NCBI RefSeq assembly: GCF_900107605.1
Contig: NZ_FNQJ01000023.1
Coordinates: forward strand, 1-59,741
Source of the DNA: Acidovorax soli
Lineage (GTDB): Bacteria > Pseudomonadota > Gammaproteobacteria > Burkholderiales > Burkholderiaceae_C
Reading direction: 5' to 3'
Length of the DNA stretch: 59,741 nt
Both the position numbers and the translations under genes were made by a program. This document shows positions 9,744 to 18,461 of this stretch, one piece after another. The notes under the pieces were generated by a model. It saw only the letters and a program-made list of their open reading frames with translations, did no database searches and was not told the origin of the DNA. How positions within the stretch are numbered: position 1 is the stretch's first letter; the number at the start of each line of letters is the position of its first letter.

Positions 9744-10586
9744 TCAACGTGCCGCCAGCACCGCGCGCGCGACCTCCGCAAAACCTGCGCCACGCTCGCG
9801 CTGTGTCACATAACGCGGCAGATGCGCCAGTTGCGGCACAAAGCGCGCAATGTTGGCCACGCCCACGCTGTGCGGAAAGTGCTCGAACATGAGCTGGTCG
9901 TTGGTGGAGTCGCCCACATACACCCAGCGGTCGATCTCGGCATCCAGGTCGCGCCCGAACAGTTCGCGCACGATCCAGCGCGCGCCTTCGAGCTTGTTGT
10001 GCGCGCCAAACCAGCCGTTGATGTGGATGCTGCTCACCGTGGCGTTCATGCCCGCGCTGCGCATGATGCGCAGCGCGTGCGCGATGGCGTCCGGCGGCAG
10101 ATGGGTGAATTCGCTGTGATCGATGGCGATGTCGGTCTCGCGGCCCGGCGAGTCCATGGCGCGGCGGGCACCGGGCACCTCGCGCTCGATCCGCGCCAGA
10201 ACCTGCTGCATGCGCGCGTAGTTGGCCACCCGCGTGGCCGGGTCCTGCTGGTATGTTTTTGATAGCTGCTTGCACCTGTCCTGATCGGTTGAGGGCACGC
10301 ATCGATTCAAAAGGTTTGCCACGCGCCGCAACGCCACGGCGCCGTTCTCCGCCACGATGGCGTCCACGGGCCAGGTGGCGGCAAACGGCTCGCTCCAGCC
10401 CACGGGCCGGCCGGTGATGGGGATCACATGCAGGCCGCCGGCCTGGAGCGCCGCCAGGGCCTGCAGCGCATCGGGCGTAATCGCGCCGTCGGTGGTCAGG
10501 GTGTCGTCGATGTCGGTGAACACGCCCAGCAGTCGCCCAGGCGCCGGCACCGGCCATTCGATCAGGGCGCGCATCCGTGCCGTCAT
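9744..10586 (-). CDS. HAD-IIB hydrolase, mannosyl-3-phosphoglycerate phosphatase-like
   Basis: A 280-residue HAD superfamily phosphatase. The nucleophile motif is FTDIDDTLTTDG, motif II is PITGRP, and the Lys/Asp motifs GAHNKLEGARW and VYVGDSTNDQLMF are intact, so it should be active. The cap type fits the HAD-IIB group that includes mannosyl-3-phosphoglycerate phosphatase, but no partner synthase is nearby, so the substrate is uncertain. A stretch of about 18-24 residues (around NLLNRCVPSTDQDRCKQL) is encoded by a copy of a small repeat and looks like an insertion. The gene follows prfC by 11 bp. Confidence 0.8.
   Translation of the reverse strand: MTARMRALIEWPVPAPGRLLGVFTDIDDTLTTDGAITPDALQALAALQAGGLHVIPITGRPVGWSEPFAATWPVDAIVAENGAVALRRVANLLNRCVPSTDQDRCKQLSKTYQQDPATRVANYARMQQVLARIEREVPGARRAMDSPGRETDIAIDHSEFTHLPPDAIAHALRIMRSAGMNATVSSIHINGWFGAHNKLEGARWIVRELFGRDLDAEIDRWVYVGDSTNDQLMFEHFPHSVGVANIARFVPQLAHLPRYVTQRERGAGFAEVARAVLAAR
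10256..10312. repeat. Hairpin-family repeat copy inside the HAD gene
   Basis: The plus strand begins with TTTTTGATAGCTGCTTGC, the left arm of the small repeat family seen at several gene ends in this window, and ends with ATTCAAAAG. It lies in frame within the HAD coding sequence. The right arm is degenerate. Confidence 0.55.
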
Positions 10587-10597
10587 GGCCGCCGCTG

Positions 10598-12232
10598 TCA
10601 GTGGTTGCTGTCCAGCGCCAGGCCTGCGTGCTCGCGCAGCGGATGGAAGTGGATTTTCGGAAACCGCTCCTGCGCCAGCCGGACGTCATACGGCGAGGTG
10701 CACAGGTAGGCCAGTGCGTTGGCCGCATCGTGCGACAGGCGCATGGGATAGGCGTCGGTGAAGGCGCGCAGGTCGGCCGGGCTGTCGGCGGTGATCCAGC
10801 GCGCACCGGTGTACTGGCAGCCTTCCAGGCGCACGTCGGCGTCGTATTCGGCCTTCAGGCGGTGCTGCACCACTTCGAACTGCAGCTGGCCCACGGCGCC
10901 CAGCAGCATGGGTCCGCCCACGTCGGGCCGGAAGACCTGGATGGCGCCTTCCTCGCCCAGCTGTGCCAGGCCTTGCTGCAGCTGCTTGGTGCGCAGCGGG
11001 TTCTTCAGGATGACGGTCATGAACAGCTCGGGCGCGAAGAACGGCAGGCCCGTGAACTGCAGGTTGGCGCCGTCGGTGATGGTGTCACCCAGCTGCACGC
11101 CGCCGTGCGTGGTGAAGCCGATGATGTCGCCCGCGTAGGCCTCTTCCACCGCTTCGCGGCGCTGGCTCATGAAGGTCACCACGCTGGTCGGGCGCAGTTC
11201 CTTGGCGGTGCGCTGCACCTTGAGCTTCATGCCCGGGGTGTACTTGCCCGAGGCCACGCGCACAAAGGCGATGCGGTCGCGGTGGTTGGCATCCATGTTG
11301 GCCTGCACCTTGAAAACCACGCCGGCAAAGCCTTCGTCTTCGGGCTGGATGACTTTGACAACCGCTTGCTTGTTGACCTGCAGCGTGCTGGTGCGCGGGC
11401 CGGGCGGGGGGGACATGTCCACCACGGCGTCCAGCACCTCCATCACACCGAAGTTGTTCACCCCGGAGCCGAAGAACACGGGCGTGAGCTTGCCGGCCAG
11501 AAATTCGTCGTGGTTCCAGGCGGCCGAGGCGCCGACGGCCAGTTCCATGCTCTCCAGGGCATCGTCGAAGGTCTGGCCGAAGCGCTGGCGCAGCCGGTCG
11601 GCGTCGGCCAGCGGAATCACTTCAAAGTCTTTCGGACCCCGGTCGCTGCCGGGGGTGAACACCGTCATGCTTTGCGTGCGCAGATTGATGATGCCGCCAA
11701 AACTCTTGCCCTGGCCCACCGGCCAGGTGATGGGGCTGCAGGGCATGCCCAGCTCGCGCTCGACCTCGTCCAGGATGTCCAGCGGGTCGCGCACCTCGCG
11801 GTCCATCTTGTTGACGAAGGTGATGATGGGCGTGTCGCGCTGGCGGCAGACCTCGATCAGGCGGCGCGTCTGCGCTTCCACGCCGTTGGCGGCGTCGATC
11901 ACCATCAGGGCCGAGTCCACGGCGGTGAGCACGCGGTAGGTGTCTTCCGAGAAGTCCTTGTGGCCGGGCGTGTCGAGCAGGTTGATGACGTGGTCGCGGT
12001 ACAGCATCTGCATGACCGAGCTGGCCACCGAGATGCCGCGCTGCTTTTCGATCTCCATCCAGTCCGACGTGGCATGGCGGCTGGCCTTGCGCCCCTTGAC
12101 AGCGCCGGCGATCTGGATCGCGCCGGAGAACAGCAGCAGCTTTTCCGTCAGCGTCGTTTTACCGGCGTCTGGGTGGGAAATGATGGCAAAGGTGCGGCGG
12201 CGCCGGGTTTCGGCAAGAAAGGGTGCGGACAT
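10598..12232 (-). CDS. prfC: Peptide chain release factor 3
   Basis: A 544-residue translational GTPase of the RF3 family. G1 is SHPDAGKTT, G3 is LDTPGHKDFSEDT and G4 is NKMDRE. The C-terminal part (DVGGPMLLGAVGQLQFEVV) is typical of RF3. RF3 removes RF1/RF2 from the ribosome after termination. I chose ATG 12232 (MSAPFLAETRRRRTFAI) because it matches the family start. The HAD gene follows 11 bp later. Confidence 0.97.
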   Translation of the reverse strand: MSAPFLAETRRRRTFAIISHPDAGKTTLTEKLLLFSGAIQIAGAVKGRKASRHATSDWMEIEKQRGISVASSVMQMLYRDHVINLLDTPGHKDFSEDTYRVLTAVDSALMVIDAANGVEAQTRRLIEVCRQRDTPIITFVNKMDREVRDPLDILDEVERELGMPCSPITWPVGQGKSFGGIINLRTQSMTVFTPGSDRGPKDFEVIPLADADRLRQRFGQTFDDALESMELAVGASAAWNHDEFLAGKLTPVFFGSGVNNFGVMEVLDAVVDMSPPPGPRTSTLQVNKQAVVKVIQPEDEGFAGVVFKVQANMDANHRDRIAFVRVASGKYTPGMKLKVQRTAKELRPTSVVTFMSQRREAVEEAYAGDIIGFTTHGGVQLGDTITDGANLQFTGLPFFAPELFMTVILKNPLRTKQLQQGLAQLGEEGAIQVFRPDVGGPMLLGAVGQLQFEVVQHRLKAEYDADVRLEGCQYTGARWITADSPADLRAFTDAYPMRLSHDAANALAYLCTSPYDVRLAQERFPKIHFHPLREHAGLALDSNH

Positions 12233-12291
12233 GCAGGCGGGGGCCGCGCCCAGGGGCGGCGGCCAAGTCAAAAGGGTGGGTCAACCCGCGA

Positions 12292-12521
12292 TTATCCCGC
12301 GCTGCTGCCAATCCGGCTGGCCGGGGTGATCTCGACCCTGGGCACCTCGATGGCCTTTTCCTCGGTCTTCATGGTGGGCACCTTGACGGTTTTCTGCTCC
12401 GTGGCCCCGCTGGCATCGGGGTGTGACGCCGTACTTGCCTCAAGGCCCTGGGCGTCGCCGTGCGCCGGGCCTGGTGCAATGCCTTGTCCGCCCAGGACAT
12501 GCCCTTGGCGGACGGCGTCAT
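12292..12521 (-). pseudogene. Possible frameshifted small gene coupled to the upstream regulator
   Basis: An ATG at 12521 overlaps the stop of the TPR regulator in an ATGA, which suggests translational coupling. It opens a 50-codon frame (MTPSAKGMSWADKALHQAR...) that becomes Arg/Pro-rich and ends at 12369. The neighbouring frame carries a more protein-like tail (MKTEEKAIEVPRVEITPASR) ending at 12292. One frameshift would join the two into a roughly 75-residue protein. I do not recognise the product. It could also be a real 50-residue gene plus noise. Confidence 0.3.
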
Positions 12522-14170
12522 GCCATGCCGATGCGGGCGGCCCCCTGGCGAAACAGGGCTGCGCCCTGGGGGTCGAAGCGGAACGCCGCGAAAAAGTCGT
12601 CGGCCTGGTAGTTCGGTCGGGCCTGGCGTATTTCTGTCGCATAGGTGCGTGCCAGGTCGAGCGCACCCGCCAATGCCAGGCTGTAGGCCGCGATGGCGCG
12701 GATGTGCGCGTGGGCGTTGGGACGGGCGGCGGCCTTGACGGCCCAGTCCGCCGCCTCGTCGAACCGGCCCAGGCGCACCAGCGCCATGGCGCGGGCTCCC
12801 AGCATGCCGAAAAGCAGCGGGTCGAAGGGGCTGAGCAGGCGCGAGTGGTCGGACGCTGCGATGGCGGCCTGGGGGTCGCCCGCCTGGGATTGGACAAACG
12901 CCAGCGTGTAATGACCCAGCGCGAAGCTGGGACTCAGGTGGATGGCCTGCTCCAGCTCGACCACGGCCGAGTCCTGCTGGGCGCGCAGCCACAGCGCCCG
13001 GCCCATGGCCCAGTGGGCCGCTGGGTTGCGGTCGTCGGCGTCCAGGCTTTGGCGGGCAGTGGCCATGGCCAGGTCGCAAGCGGCTGCGCGCTCGGACCAG
13101 CCCTGGAAGGCATTCTGGAAGTGCGTGAACGACAGCCCGGCGTAGGCACGCGCGAAAGTGGGGTCGAGGTGCACCGCCATGGCAAAGAATTGGCGGGCGC
13201 GCTCGTTGTCTGCCTGGTTGAATCGGTACATATGCCACAGGCCGCGGTGGTGGGCCTCCCAGGCATCGAGGGTGTTGGGCGGGCGCAGCAGGGCGCGGTT
13301 GCGCTCGGCCAGCTCGATCTCGCTGGCGGCGATGGCGACGATCTGGCTGCCAATGTCGTCGAGGACGGAAAAAGCGTCGTCCAGGGGGCGGTCGAAGATG
13401 TCGGCCCAGACGACGTGCGCGGTGCGGACCTCCACCAGTTCGGCCGTCACCACCAGACGCTGTGCGTGGCGGCGCACGGTGCCGCTCACCACATAGTCGA
13501 CATCGAGAAGGCGCGCGGCCTCCTGCGGGCCGATGTCGCGTTCATGCAGTGCGAACACGGTGCCTTGAGCGATGACGAACAGGCTGCGCAGCTGGGCCAG
13601 CCGGGTGATGACGTCGTGGGCCAGTGCGTCGGCTGTGCCCCCGCGCCCACCGGCCACGGGCGAAAGGTCGGCGAAGGGCATGACGGCGATGGACGCGCGG
13701 TGCGGATGTGCGTCGCGGGCTTTGTCGAGAGGCAGATCCGGGCCTGCGCCGGGCGCGCTCTGGCACAGGAGGGTGGGCGGTTCGTGTTCCGTGGCCGTTG
13801 CCACGAAGCGGTAGCCGCGGCGTTGAATGGTGGCAATGCAAGCTTGCGCCGTGCCACTGTCGCCGATGGCCTGGCGTGCCGCCTTGATGCAACTGCTCAG
13901 GGCCGACTCGCTCACCACCTTGCCGGCCCACAGCGCATCCAGCAGTTCCTGCCGGGACACGATGCGGTGGCGGTGCAGCAGCAGGTAGGCCAGCAGGTCG
14001 AACACCTGCGGCTCGACCTGGCGTGGCTGCCCCTGGCAGCGCAAGGTGAACAGGCGGGTATCGAGCTCACAGTCCCTGAAAGTCAGCAGCACCGGCGACT
14101 CCTTCACTGAAGCAGAACCGGAATCATAGGGCGCCCCACCATCTTCAGGCAATCTCCATGCCTTCCCCAT
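12518..14170 (-). CDS. CadC-like winged-helix regulator with TolB-like and TPR domains
   Basis: A 550-residue protein. Residues about 28-105 form an OmpR-type winged helix (QVEPQVFDLLAYLLLHRHRIVSRQ...). Next is an Ala/Pro linker, a TolB N-terminal-like domain (about 137-265, SIAVMPFADLSPVAGG and VDYVVSGTVRRHAQRLVV), then TPR-like helical repeats to the end. This layout is known from CadC-type and adenylate-cyclase-like regulators that bind DNA directly. No transmembrane helix is evident, so it is probably cytoplasmic. It diverges from the globin gene with 104 bp between starts, so it may regulate that unit. A GTG start 21 codons further in is an alternative. Confidence 0.8.
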   Translation of the reverse strand: MGKAWRLPEDGGAPYDSGSASVKESPVLLTFRDCELDTRLFTLRCQGQPRQVEPQVFDLLAYLLLHRHRIVSRQELLDALWAGKVVSESALSSCIKAARQAIGDSGTAQACIATIQRRGYRFVATATEHEPPTLLCQSAPGAGPDLPLDKARDAHPHRASIAVMPFADLSPVAGGRGGTADALAHDVITRLAQLRSLFVIAQGTVFALHERDIGPQEAARLLDVDYVVSGTVRRHAQRLVVTAELVEVRTAHVVWADIFDRPLDDAFSVLDDIGSQIVAIAASEIELAERNRALLRPPNTLDAWEAHHRGLWHMYRFNQADNERARQFFAMAVHLDPTFARAYAGLSFTHFQNAFQGWSERAAACDLAMATARQSLDADDRNPAAHWAMGRALWLRAQQDSAVVELEQAIHLSPSFALGHYTLAFVQSQAGDPQAAIAASDHSRLLSPFDPLLFGMLGARAMALVRLGRFDEAADWAVKAAARPNAHAHIRAIAAYSLALAGALDLARTYATEIRQARPNYQADDFFAAFRFDPQGAALFRQGAARIGMA

Positions 14171-14274
14171 GGAGGCGCCAAGGAATCTGGCGCGGTTGTG
14201 CGTAAGCTTTTCCTTCGTGGCTCGGGCAGACCGCGCAACGTATTCAGAAGTTGCTTGACCGAAAGGAGATCACC

Positions 14275-14637
14275 ATGGCTACCACGCTTTACCAACGGCT
14301 GGGCGAATCGGCGGGCATCGCCCGCCTGGTGGACGATGTCATTGCCGCCCACCTGAGCAACCCCCTCGTCAAAACCCGTTTCGAGAACGCCGAGGACCTG
14401 GAGCACACCAAGAAGATGGCGACCGAGTTCTTCTGTGCGGGTGCTGGCGGGCCGCAGCCTTACACCGGCAGGGACATGCTCACGGTGCACAAGGGGATGA
14501 ACATCAGTGAACAGGAGTATCTGGCGGTCATGGACGACATTGTTGGCGCCATGGGCAAGCACCAGCTGGACGATGCCACGAAGAACGAGGTCATCGGCAT
14601 CCTCTACGCACTCAAGGGTCACATCATCCGCGTCTGA
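14275..14637 (+). CDS. Group I truncated haemoglobin
   Basis: A 120-residue 2-on-2 globin. Family marks are LYQRLGESAGIARLVDDV at the start, the segment GGPQPYTGRDM, and the proximal haem ligand His72 in VHKGM. Such globins bind O2 and NO and often act in NO detoxification or O2 handling. The start has a strong ribosome binding site (AAGGAGAT). It sits beside a divergent TPR regulator and upstream of a methyltransferase gene (115 bp gap). With the nor locus about 8 kb away, an NO-related role is plausible but not shown. Confidence 0.9.
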   Translation: MATTLYQRLGESAGIARLVDDVIAAHLSNPLVKTRFENAEDLEHTKKMATEFFCAGAGGPQPYTGRDMLTVHKGMNISEQEYLAVMDDIVGAMGKHQLDDATKNEVIGILYALKGHIIRV

Positions 14638-14752
14638 TCCCATTCTTCAGTCATTCACCAAGGATTGGCCATTGGAATGACCGGGTCTCCTGCCGGCGCG
14701 GTCGCGCCGCAGGGGCGGGGAGGGTTGCACACCATCTATGGAGGTACCTCAA

Positions 14753-15598
14753 ATGGACTCGCAACTAGAAAGCATTCGCGAACAGCAGAAAGCGTCCTGG
14801 AACCGGTTCTCCGCGGGCTGGAAGAAATGGGATGAGCTGTTCATGGACTTCCTGCGCCCGATGGGCGACGAAATCATCCGTTTGCTGGACCCGAAGGGCC
14901 AGGACGTGGTGCTCGATGTCGCCGGCGGCACGGGAGAGCCCGGATTGACGATTGCGGCGCGCATTCCGCAGGGGCGGGTGGTCCTCACCGACCTGGCGGC
15001 GAACATGCTGGAGATCGCCGGGGAGAATGCGCAGCGCCGCGGGCTGACCAATGTGGAGACCCGCGTGTGCGATGTGTGCGCGCTGCCTTTTGCCGACCAG
15101 AGCTTCGATGCCGTCAGCTGCCGCTTTGGCTTCATGTTTTTCCCCGACATGGACTTGGCGGCCCGGGAGATGGCGCGTGTCCTGAAACCCGGTGGGCGCC
15201 TGGCCACTGCGGTCTGGAATGTCGCGGAGAAAAATTTCTGGGTGACGGCCATCATGGGCGCGATCCACCGGAACATGGCCTTGCCTGCACCGGCGCCGGG
15301 CGCGCCGGGCATGTTCCGCTGCGCCCAGCCGGGCTGGGGCGAGGCGCTGTTGGCGCAGGCCGGGCTGAAAAATGTGTCGGTCAGGGAGGTGGCGGGACGG
15401 CTCGACTGCCAGACGGCCGATGTGTACTGGCAGGCCATGACCGAGGTGGCCGCACCGGTGGTCGCCGCACTGGGCCAGGCCGATGAAGCCACGGGAGAGA
15501 AGATTCGGGACGAGGTGTATCGGGCCATCGAGCAAAAATTCCCGGATGGCAATGTCCGGATCGACGCCAGCGCACTCGTGGTTTATGGCGAGAAATGA
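14753..15598 (+). CDS. Class I SAM-dependent methyltransferase, UbiE-like
   Basis: A 281-residue methyltransferase of the UbiE/Methyltransf_11 type. Motif I is LDVAGGTGEPGL, the post-I acidic residue is in VLTDLAANML, and FADQSFDAVSCRFGFMFFPD and MARVLKPGGRLA are motifs II and III. The substrate is unknown; the family includes quinone and small-molecule methylases. I chose ATG 14753 because GGAGGT lies 9 bp upstream. Together with the truncated globin it may form a two-gene unit. Confidence 0.8.
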   Translation: MDSQLESIREQQKASWNRFSAGWKKWDELFMDFLRPMGDEIIRLLDPKGQDVVLDVAGGTGEPGLTIAARIPQGRVVLTDLAANMLEIAGENAQRRGLTNVETRVCDVCALPFADQSFDAVSCRFGFMFFPDMDLAAREMARVLKPGGRLATAVWNVAEKNFWVTAIMGAIHRNMALPAPAPGAPGMFRCAQPGWGEALLAQAGLKNVSVREVAGRLDCQTADVYWQAMTEVAAPVVAALGQADEATGEKIRDEVYRAIEQKFPDGNVRIDASALVVYGEK

Positions 15599-15685
15599 AG
15601 GAGCGCTGCCGGCGCTTGCATCGGTTGACCCCGCGCATGCCGAGCCATGTGGCCGGGATGGCGGGGCGCCGGGTGCGCGCATCCG

Positions 15686-15691
15686 TATAAT
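15686..15691 (+). promoter_or_regulatory. -10 element of the ahcY promoter
   Basis: TATAAT lies 8 bases before the conserved start of the SAH riboswitch, so transcription should begin close to the aptamer. No good -35 hexamer is visible at 17 bp spacing. Confidence 0.6.
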
Positions 15692-15699
15692 CTTGACCT

Positions 15700-15776
15700 C
15701 ATCCGAGGAGCGTTGCAGCGTCCCCAGCATTGGCGGGGCGTGAGGCTCGGAGTCAATTTCGCAACGACGCTCATCC
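15700..15776 (+). ncRNA. SAH riboswitch upstream of ahcY
   Basis: The leader matches the S-adenosylhomocysteine riboswitch class. CCGAG (15703-15707) pairs with CTCGG (15746-15750), and GAGCG (15708-15712) pairs with CGCTC (15768-15772). The conserved stretch CCGAGGAGCGTTGC opens the aptamer. Known SAH riboswitches raise expression of SAH-hydrolase genes when SAH builds up. The coding start is about 70 bp further on. Confidence 0.9.
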
Positions 15777-15846
15777 ACTTTCCGCGTGGTGAGCTTTTTC
15801 CCTTCCCCCGGCGAGTGGTTTTTTCAAACATGCTTTGGAGCAAACC

Positions 15847-17283
15847 ATGAACGCACGCGTCAACGCACCCACCCTGGCCGACAGCGCCATTGCCGACATC
15901 GGCCTGGCCGACTGGGGCCGCAAGGAAATCCGCATCGCCGAGACCGAAATGCCCGGCCTGATGGCCATCCGCGAGGAATTCGCCGCCAGGCAGCCGCTCA
16001 AGGGCGCGCGCATCACCGGCTCGCTGCACATGACCATCCAGACGGCCGTGCTGATCGAAACCCTGAAAGCCCTGGGCGCCGATGTGCGCTGGGCCTCGTG
16101 CAACATCTTCTCCACCCAGGACCACGCTGCCGCCGCGATTGCCGCCACCGGCACGCCGGTGTTCGCCATCAAGGGCGAAACCCTGGTGGATTACTGGGAC
16201 TACACCCACCGCATCTTCGACTTCGGTGCCAAGGGCACGGAGGGCGAAGGCCCCAACATGATCCTGGACGATGGCGGCGACGCCACGCTGCTGATGCACC
16301 TGGGCAAGAAGGCAGAGAAGGACGCCTCCGTGCTGGCCAACCCCGGTAGCGAGGAAGAGCGCATCCTGTACGCCGCCATCAAGGCCAAGCTGGCCGAGGA
16401 CAGCACCTGGTACAGCCGCAAGAGCGCCCAGATCCTCGGCGTGACCGAAGAAACCACCACCGGCGTGCACCGCCTCAAGGAAATGTCGGCCAAGGGCACG
16501 CTGCTGTTCCGCGCCATCAACGTGAACGATTCGGTGACCAAATCGAAGTTCGACAACCTCTACGGCTGCCGCGAATCGCTGGTGGACGGCATCAAGCGCG
16601 CCACCGACGTGATGATCGCCGGCAAGGTGGCCGTGGTGGCCGGCTACGGCGACGTGGGCAAGGGCTCGGCCCAGGCGCTGCGCGCTCTGAGCGCCCAGGT
16701 GTGGGTGACCGAGATCGACCCCATCAACGCCCTGCAGGCCGCCATGGAAGGCTTCAAGGTCGTGACCATGGAGTGGGCCGCGCCACTGGCCGACATCTTC
16801 GTCACCACCACCGGCAACCGCGACGTGATCACCTTCGAGCACATGAAGGCCATGAAGGACCAGGCCATCGTCTGCAACATCGGCCACTTCGACAACGAGA
16901 TCCAGGTCGCCAAGCTCGAAGAGCATTGCCAGTGGGAAGAGATCAAGCCCCAGGTGGACCATGTGATCTTCGCTGACGGCAAGCGCATCATCCTGCTGGC
17001 CAAGGGCCGTCTGGTGAACCTGGGCTGCGGCACGGGCCACCCGAGCTTCGTGATGTCGAACTCGTTCGCCAACCAGACCATCGCGCAGATCGAGCTGTTC
17101 ACCCACCCCGAGGGCTACGACGTGGGCAAGGTCTATGTGCTGCCCAAGCACCTCGACGAGAAGGTGGCGCGCCTGCACCTCAAGAAGGTGGGCGCCATGC
17201 TGACCGAGCTGAGCGACGAGCAGGCCGCCTACATCGGCGTGCCCAAGCAGGGCCCCTACAAGCCCGACACCTACAGGTACTGA
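15847..17283 (+). CDS. ahcY: S-adenosylhomocysteine hydrolase
   Basis: A 478-residue NAD-dependent enzyme that splits S-adenosylhomocysteine into adenosine and homocysteine in the cytoplasm. Visible marks are the NAD-binding loop [16 protein letters not shown], the substrate region [16 protein letters not shown] and the C-terminal [14 protein letters not shown]. The bacterial C-terminal end KPDTYRY is present. ATG 15847 ([13 protein letters not shown]) is preceded by GGAG at good spacing. It is controlled by the SAH riboswitch and followed by tlyA and metF, an arrangement common in this bacterial family. Confidence 0.98.
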   Translation: MNARVNAPTLADSAIADIGLADWGRKEIRIAETEMPGLMAIREEFAARQPLKGARITGSLHMTIQTAVLIETLKALGADVRWASCNIFSTQDHAAAAIAATGTPVFAIKGETLVDYWDYTHRIFDFGAKGTEGEGPNMILDDGGDATLLMHLGKKAEKDASVLANPGSEEERILYAAIKAKLAEDSTWYSRKSAQILGVTEETTTGVHRLKEMSAKGTLLFRAINVNDSVTKSKFDNLYGCRESLVDGIKRATDVMIAGKVAVVAGYGDVGKGSAQALRALSAQVWVTEIDPINALQAAMEGFKVVTMEWAAPLADIFVTTTGNRDVITFEHMKAMKDQAIVCNIGHFDNEIQVAKLEEHCQWEEIKPQVDHVIFADGKRIILLAKGRLVNLGCGTGHPSFVMSNSFANQTIAQIELFTHPEGYDVGKVYVLPKHLDEKVARLHLKKVGAMLTELSDEQAAYIGVPKQGPYKPDTYRY

Positions 17284-17322
17284 TTCCCCTTGGGGCGCTG
17301 TGCGCCTTCCTGCTGAGGGGGA

Positions 17323-17361
17323 CGCCACCAGCGGCCCGGCAAAGCCGGTTCCGCGGTGGCG
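17323..17361. repeat. Nested intergenic hairpin downstream of ahcY
   Basis: CGCCACC (17323-17329) pairs with GGTGGCG (17355-17361), and inside it CCGGC (17336-17340) pairs with GCCGG (17344-17348). GC-rich repeats of this kind are common between genes in Comamonadaceae. No T-run follows directly. Confidence 0.45.
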
Positions 17362-17387
17362 CTGGCGGGTGGCGCGGCATCAATGAT

Positions 17388-17450
17388 GCTATCTTTATAT
17401 GAGCTGCTGGCGCTTGATTCACTAACGCTACCAGCTGACTTGACTCAAAA
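17388..17450. repeat. Degenerate copy of the small hairpin repeat between ahcY and tlyA
   Basis: AGCTGCTGGCGCTTGATTC followed by an imperfect complement (CGCTACCAGCT) resembles the left and right arms of the repeat family described at 35.2, 42.1, 43.1 and 50.1 kb. It is AT-rich in GC-rich surroundings and ends just before the tlyA ribosome binding site. Confidence 0.45.
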
Positions 17451-17462
17451 AGGATGGGCGCG

Positions 17463-18461
17463 ATGCGCGCAGATGTGTTTTTGGTGGAACGTGGCCATGC
17501 GGCCACGCGCTCGCAGGCGCAGCGGCTGATTGCCGCGGGCGTGGAGTGGCGCCTGTCGCCGCTGGCGCCCTGGCAGAAGGTGGCCAAGAACGGTGACGAA
17601 ATCCCGTCCGTGGCCGAGGCGCGGCTGCTCGACGATGCCGAGGCCAAGTACATCTCGCGTGGCGGCCTCAAGCTCGAAGGGGCGCTGCGGGCCACCGGCC
17701 TGTCGGTGGCGGGGCTGCGCTGCCTGGATGTGGGGCAGAGCACGGGCGGCTTTACCGACTGCCTGCTGCAGCAGGGCGCGGCCCAGGTGATTGGCGTGGA
17801 CGTGGGCCACGGCCAGCTGCACGAGCGGCTGCGCGCTGATCTGCGCGTGGTCTGCGTCGAGGGCCTGAATGCGCGCTCGCTGACGGCGCAGACCTTGCAG
17901 GATGCCTGTGAGCTGGCCCTGTCGGAAGTGATCGAGGCCGAAGAGGACAACGAGACCCAGCCCGAGGCGCCCTACAGCTGGATGCGCAATGGCGGGCAGG
18001 TGGACGAGGCCTACGACGACAGCAACGATGCCAAGGACCAGGACATCGAAGCCTTCAAGTCCGAGCGCGCCGCCCGCGCCAAGGCCCGCGAAGAGGGCAC
18101 GCTGCCGGTGGAGCGCCGCCGCCGGCCCGAATGCGCCGATACCGACATCACGCCGGTGTTCGATGTGGTGACGGGCGATCTGTCGTTCATCTCGCTCACG
18201 CTGGTGCTGCCCGCGCTGGTGCCGCTGCTGGCGCCGGGCGGCAGCCTGCTGATGCTGGTCAAGCCGCAGTTCGAGCTGCAGCCCGGCCAGGTGGGCAAGG
18301 GCGGCATCGTGCGCGATGCAGCGCTGTATGCCGTGGTGGAGCAACGCATCCGTGACTGCTGTGCCGAGCTGGGCCTGGTGGTGCAGGCGTGGCTGGACAG
18401 CCCCATCAGCGGCGGCGACGGCAACCATGAGTTTTTTGTTTTTGCGAGGAGGGGCGCATGA
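17463..18461 (+). CDS. tlyA: TlyA-family rRNA 2'-O-methyltransferase / haemolysin A-like
   Basis: A 332-residue protein. Residues 1-60 form an S4 RNA-binding domain (MRADVFLVERGHAATRSQAQ). The methyltransferase part has KYISRGGLKLEGAL, motif I LDVGQSTGGFTDCLL and the later VFDVVTGDLSFISL and LVKPQFE. TlyA methylates ribosomal RNA cytidines in other bacteria. This copy carries an acidic, low-complexity insert of about 65-70 residues after motif I, lengthening it beyond the usual 250-270. Two nearby ATGs exist (17454 and 17463); the second has better spacing from the AAAGGA site. It overlaps metF by an ATGA. Confidence 0.88.
   Translation: MRADVFLVERGHAATRSQAQRLIAAGVEWRLSPLAPWQKVAKNGDEIPSVAEARLLDDAEAKYISRGGLKLEGALRATGLSVAGLRCLDVGQSTGGFTDCLLQQGAAQVIGVDVGHGQLHERLRADLRVVCVEGLNARSLTAQTLQDACELALSEVIEAEEDNETQPEAPYSWMRNGGQVDEAYDDSNDAKDQDIEAFKSERAARAKAREEGTLPVERRRRPECADTDITPVFDVVTGDLSFISLTLVLPALVPLLAPGGSLLMLVKPQFELQPGQVGKGGIVRDAALYAVVEQRIRDCCAELGLVVQAWLDSPISGGDGNHEFFVFARRGA

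Noticed and set aside
10577..14110. A 1177-codon open frame on the plus strand opposite prfC and the TPR regulator
   Set aside because: It is a GC-rich antisense shadow: composition is His/Gly/Ala-rich with no domain, and both genes on the other strand are clear. Similar shadows oppose norB, metK and resB.
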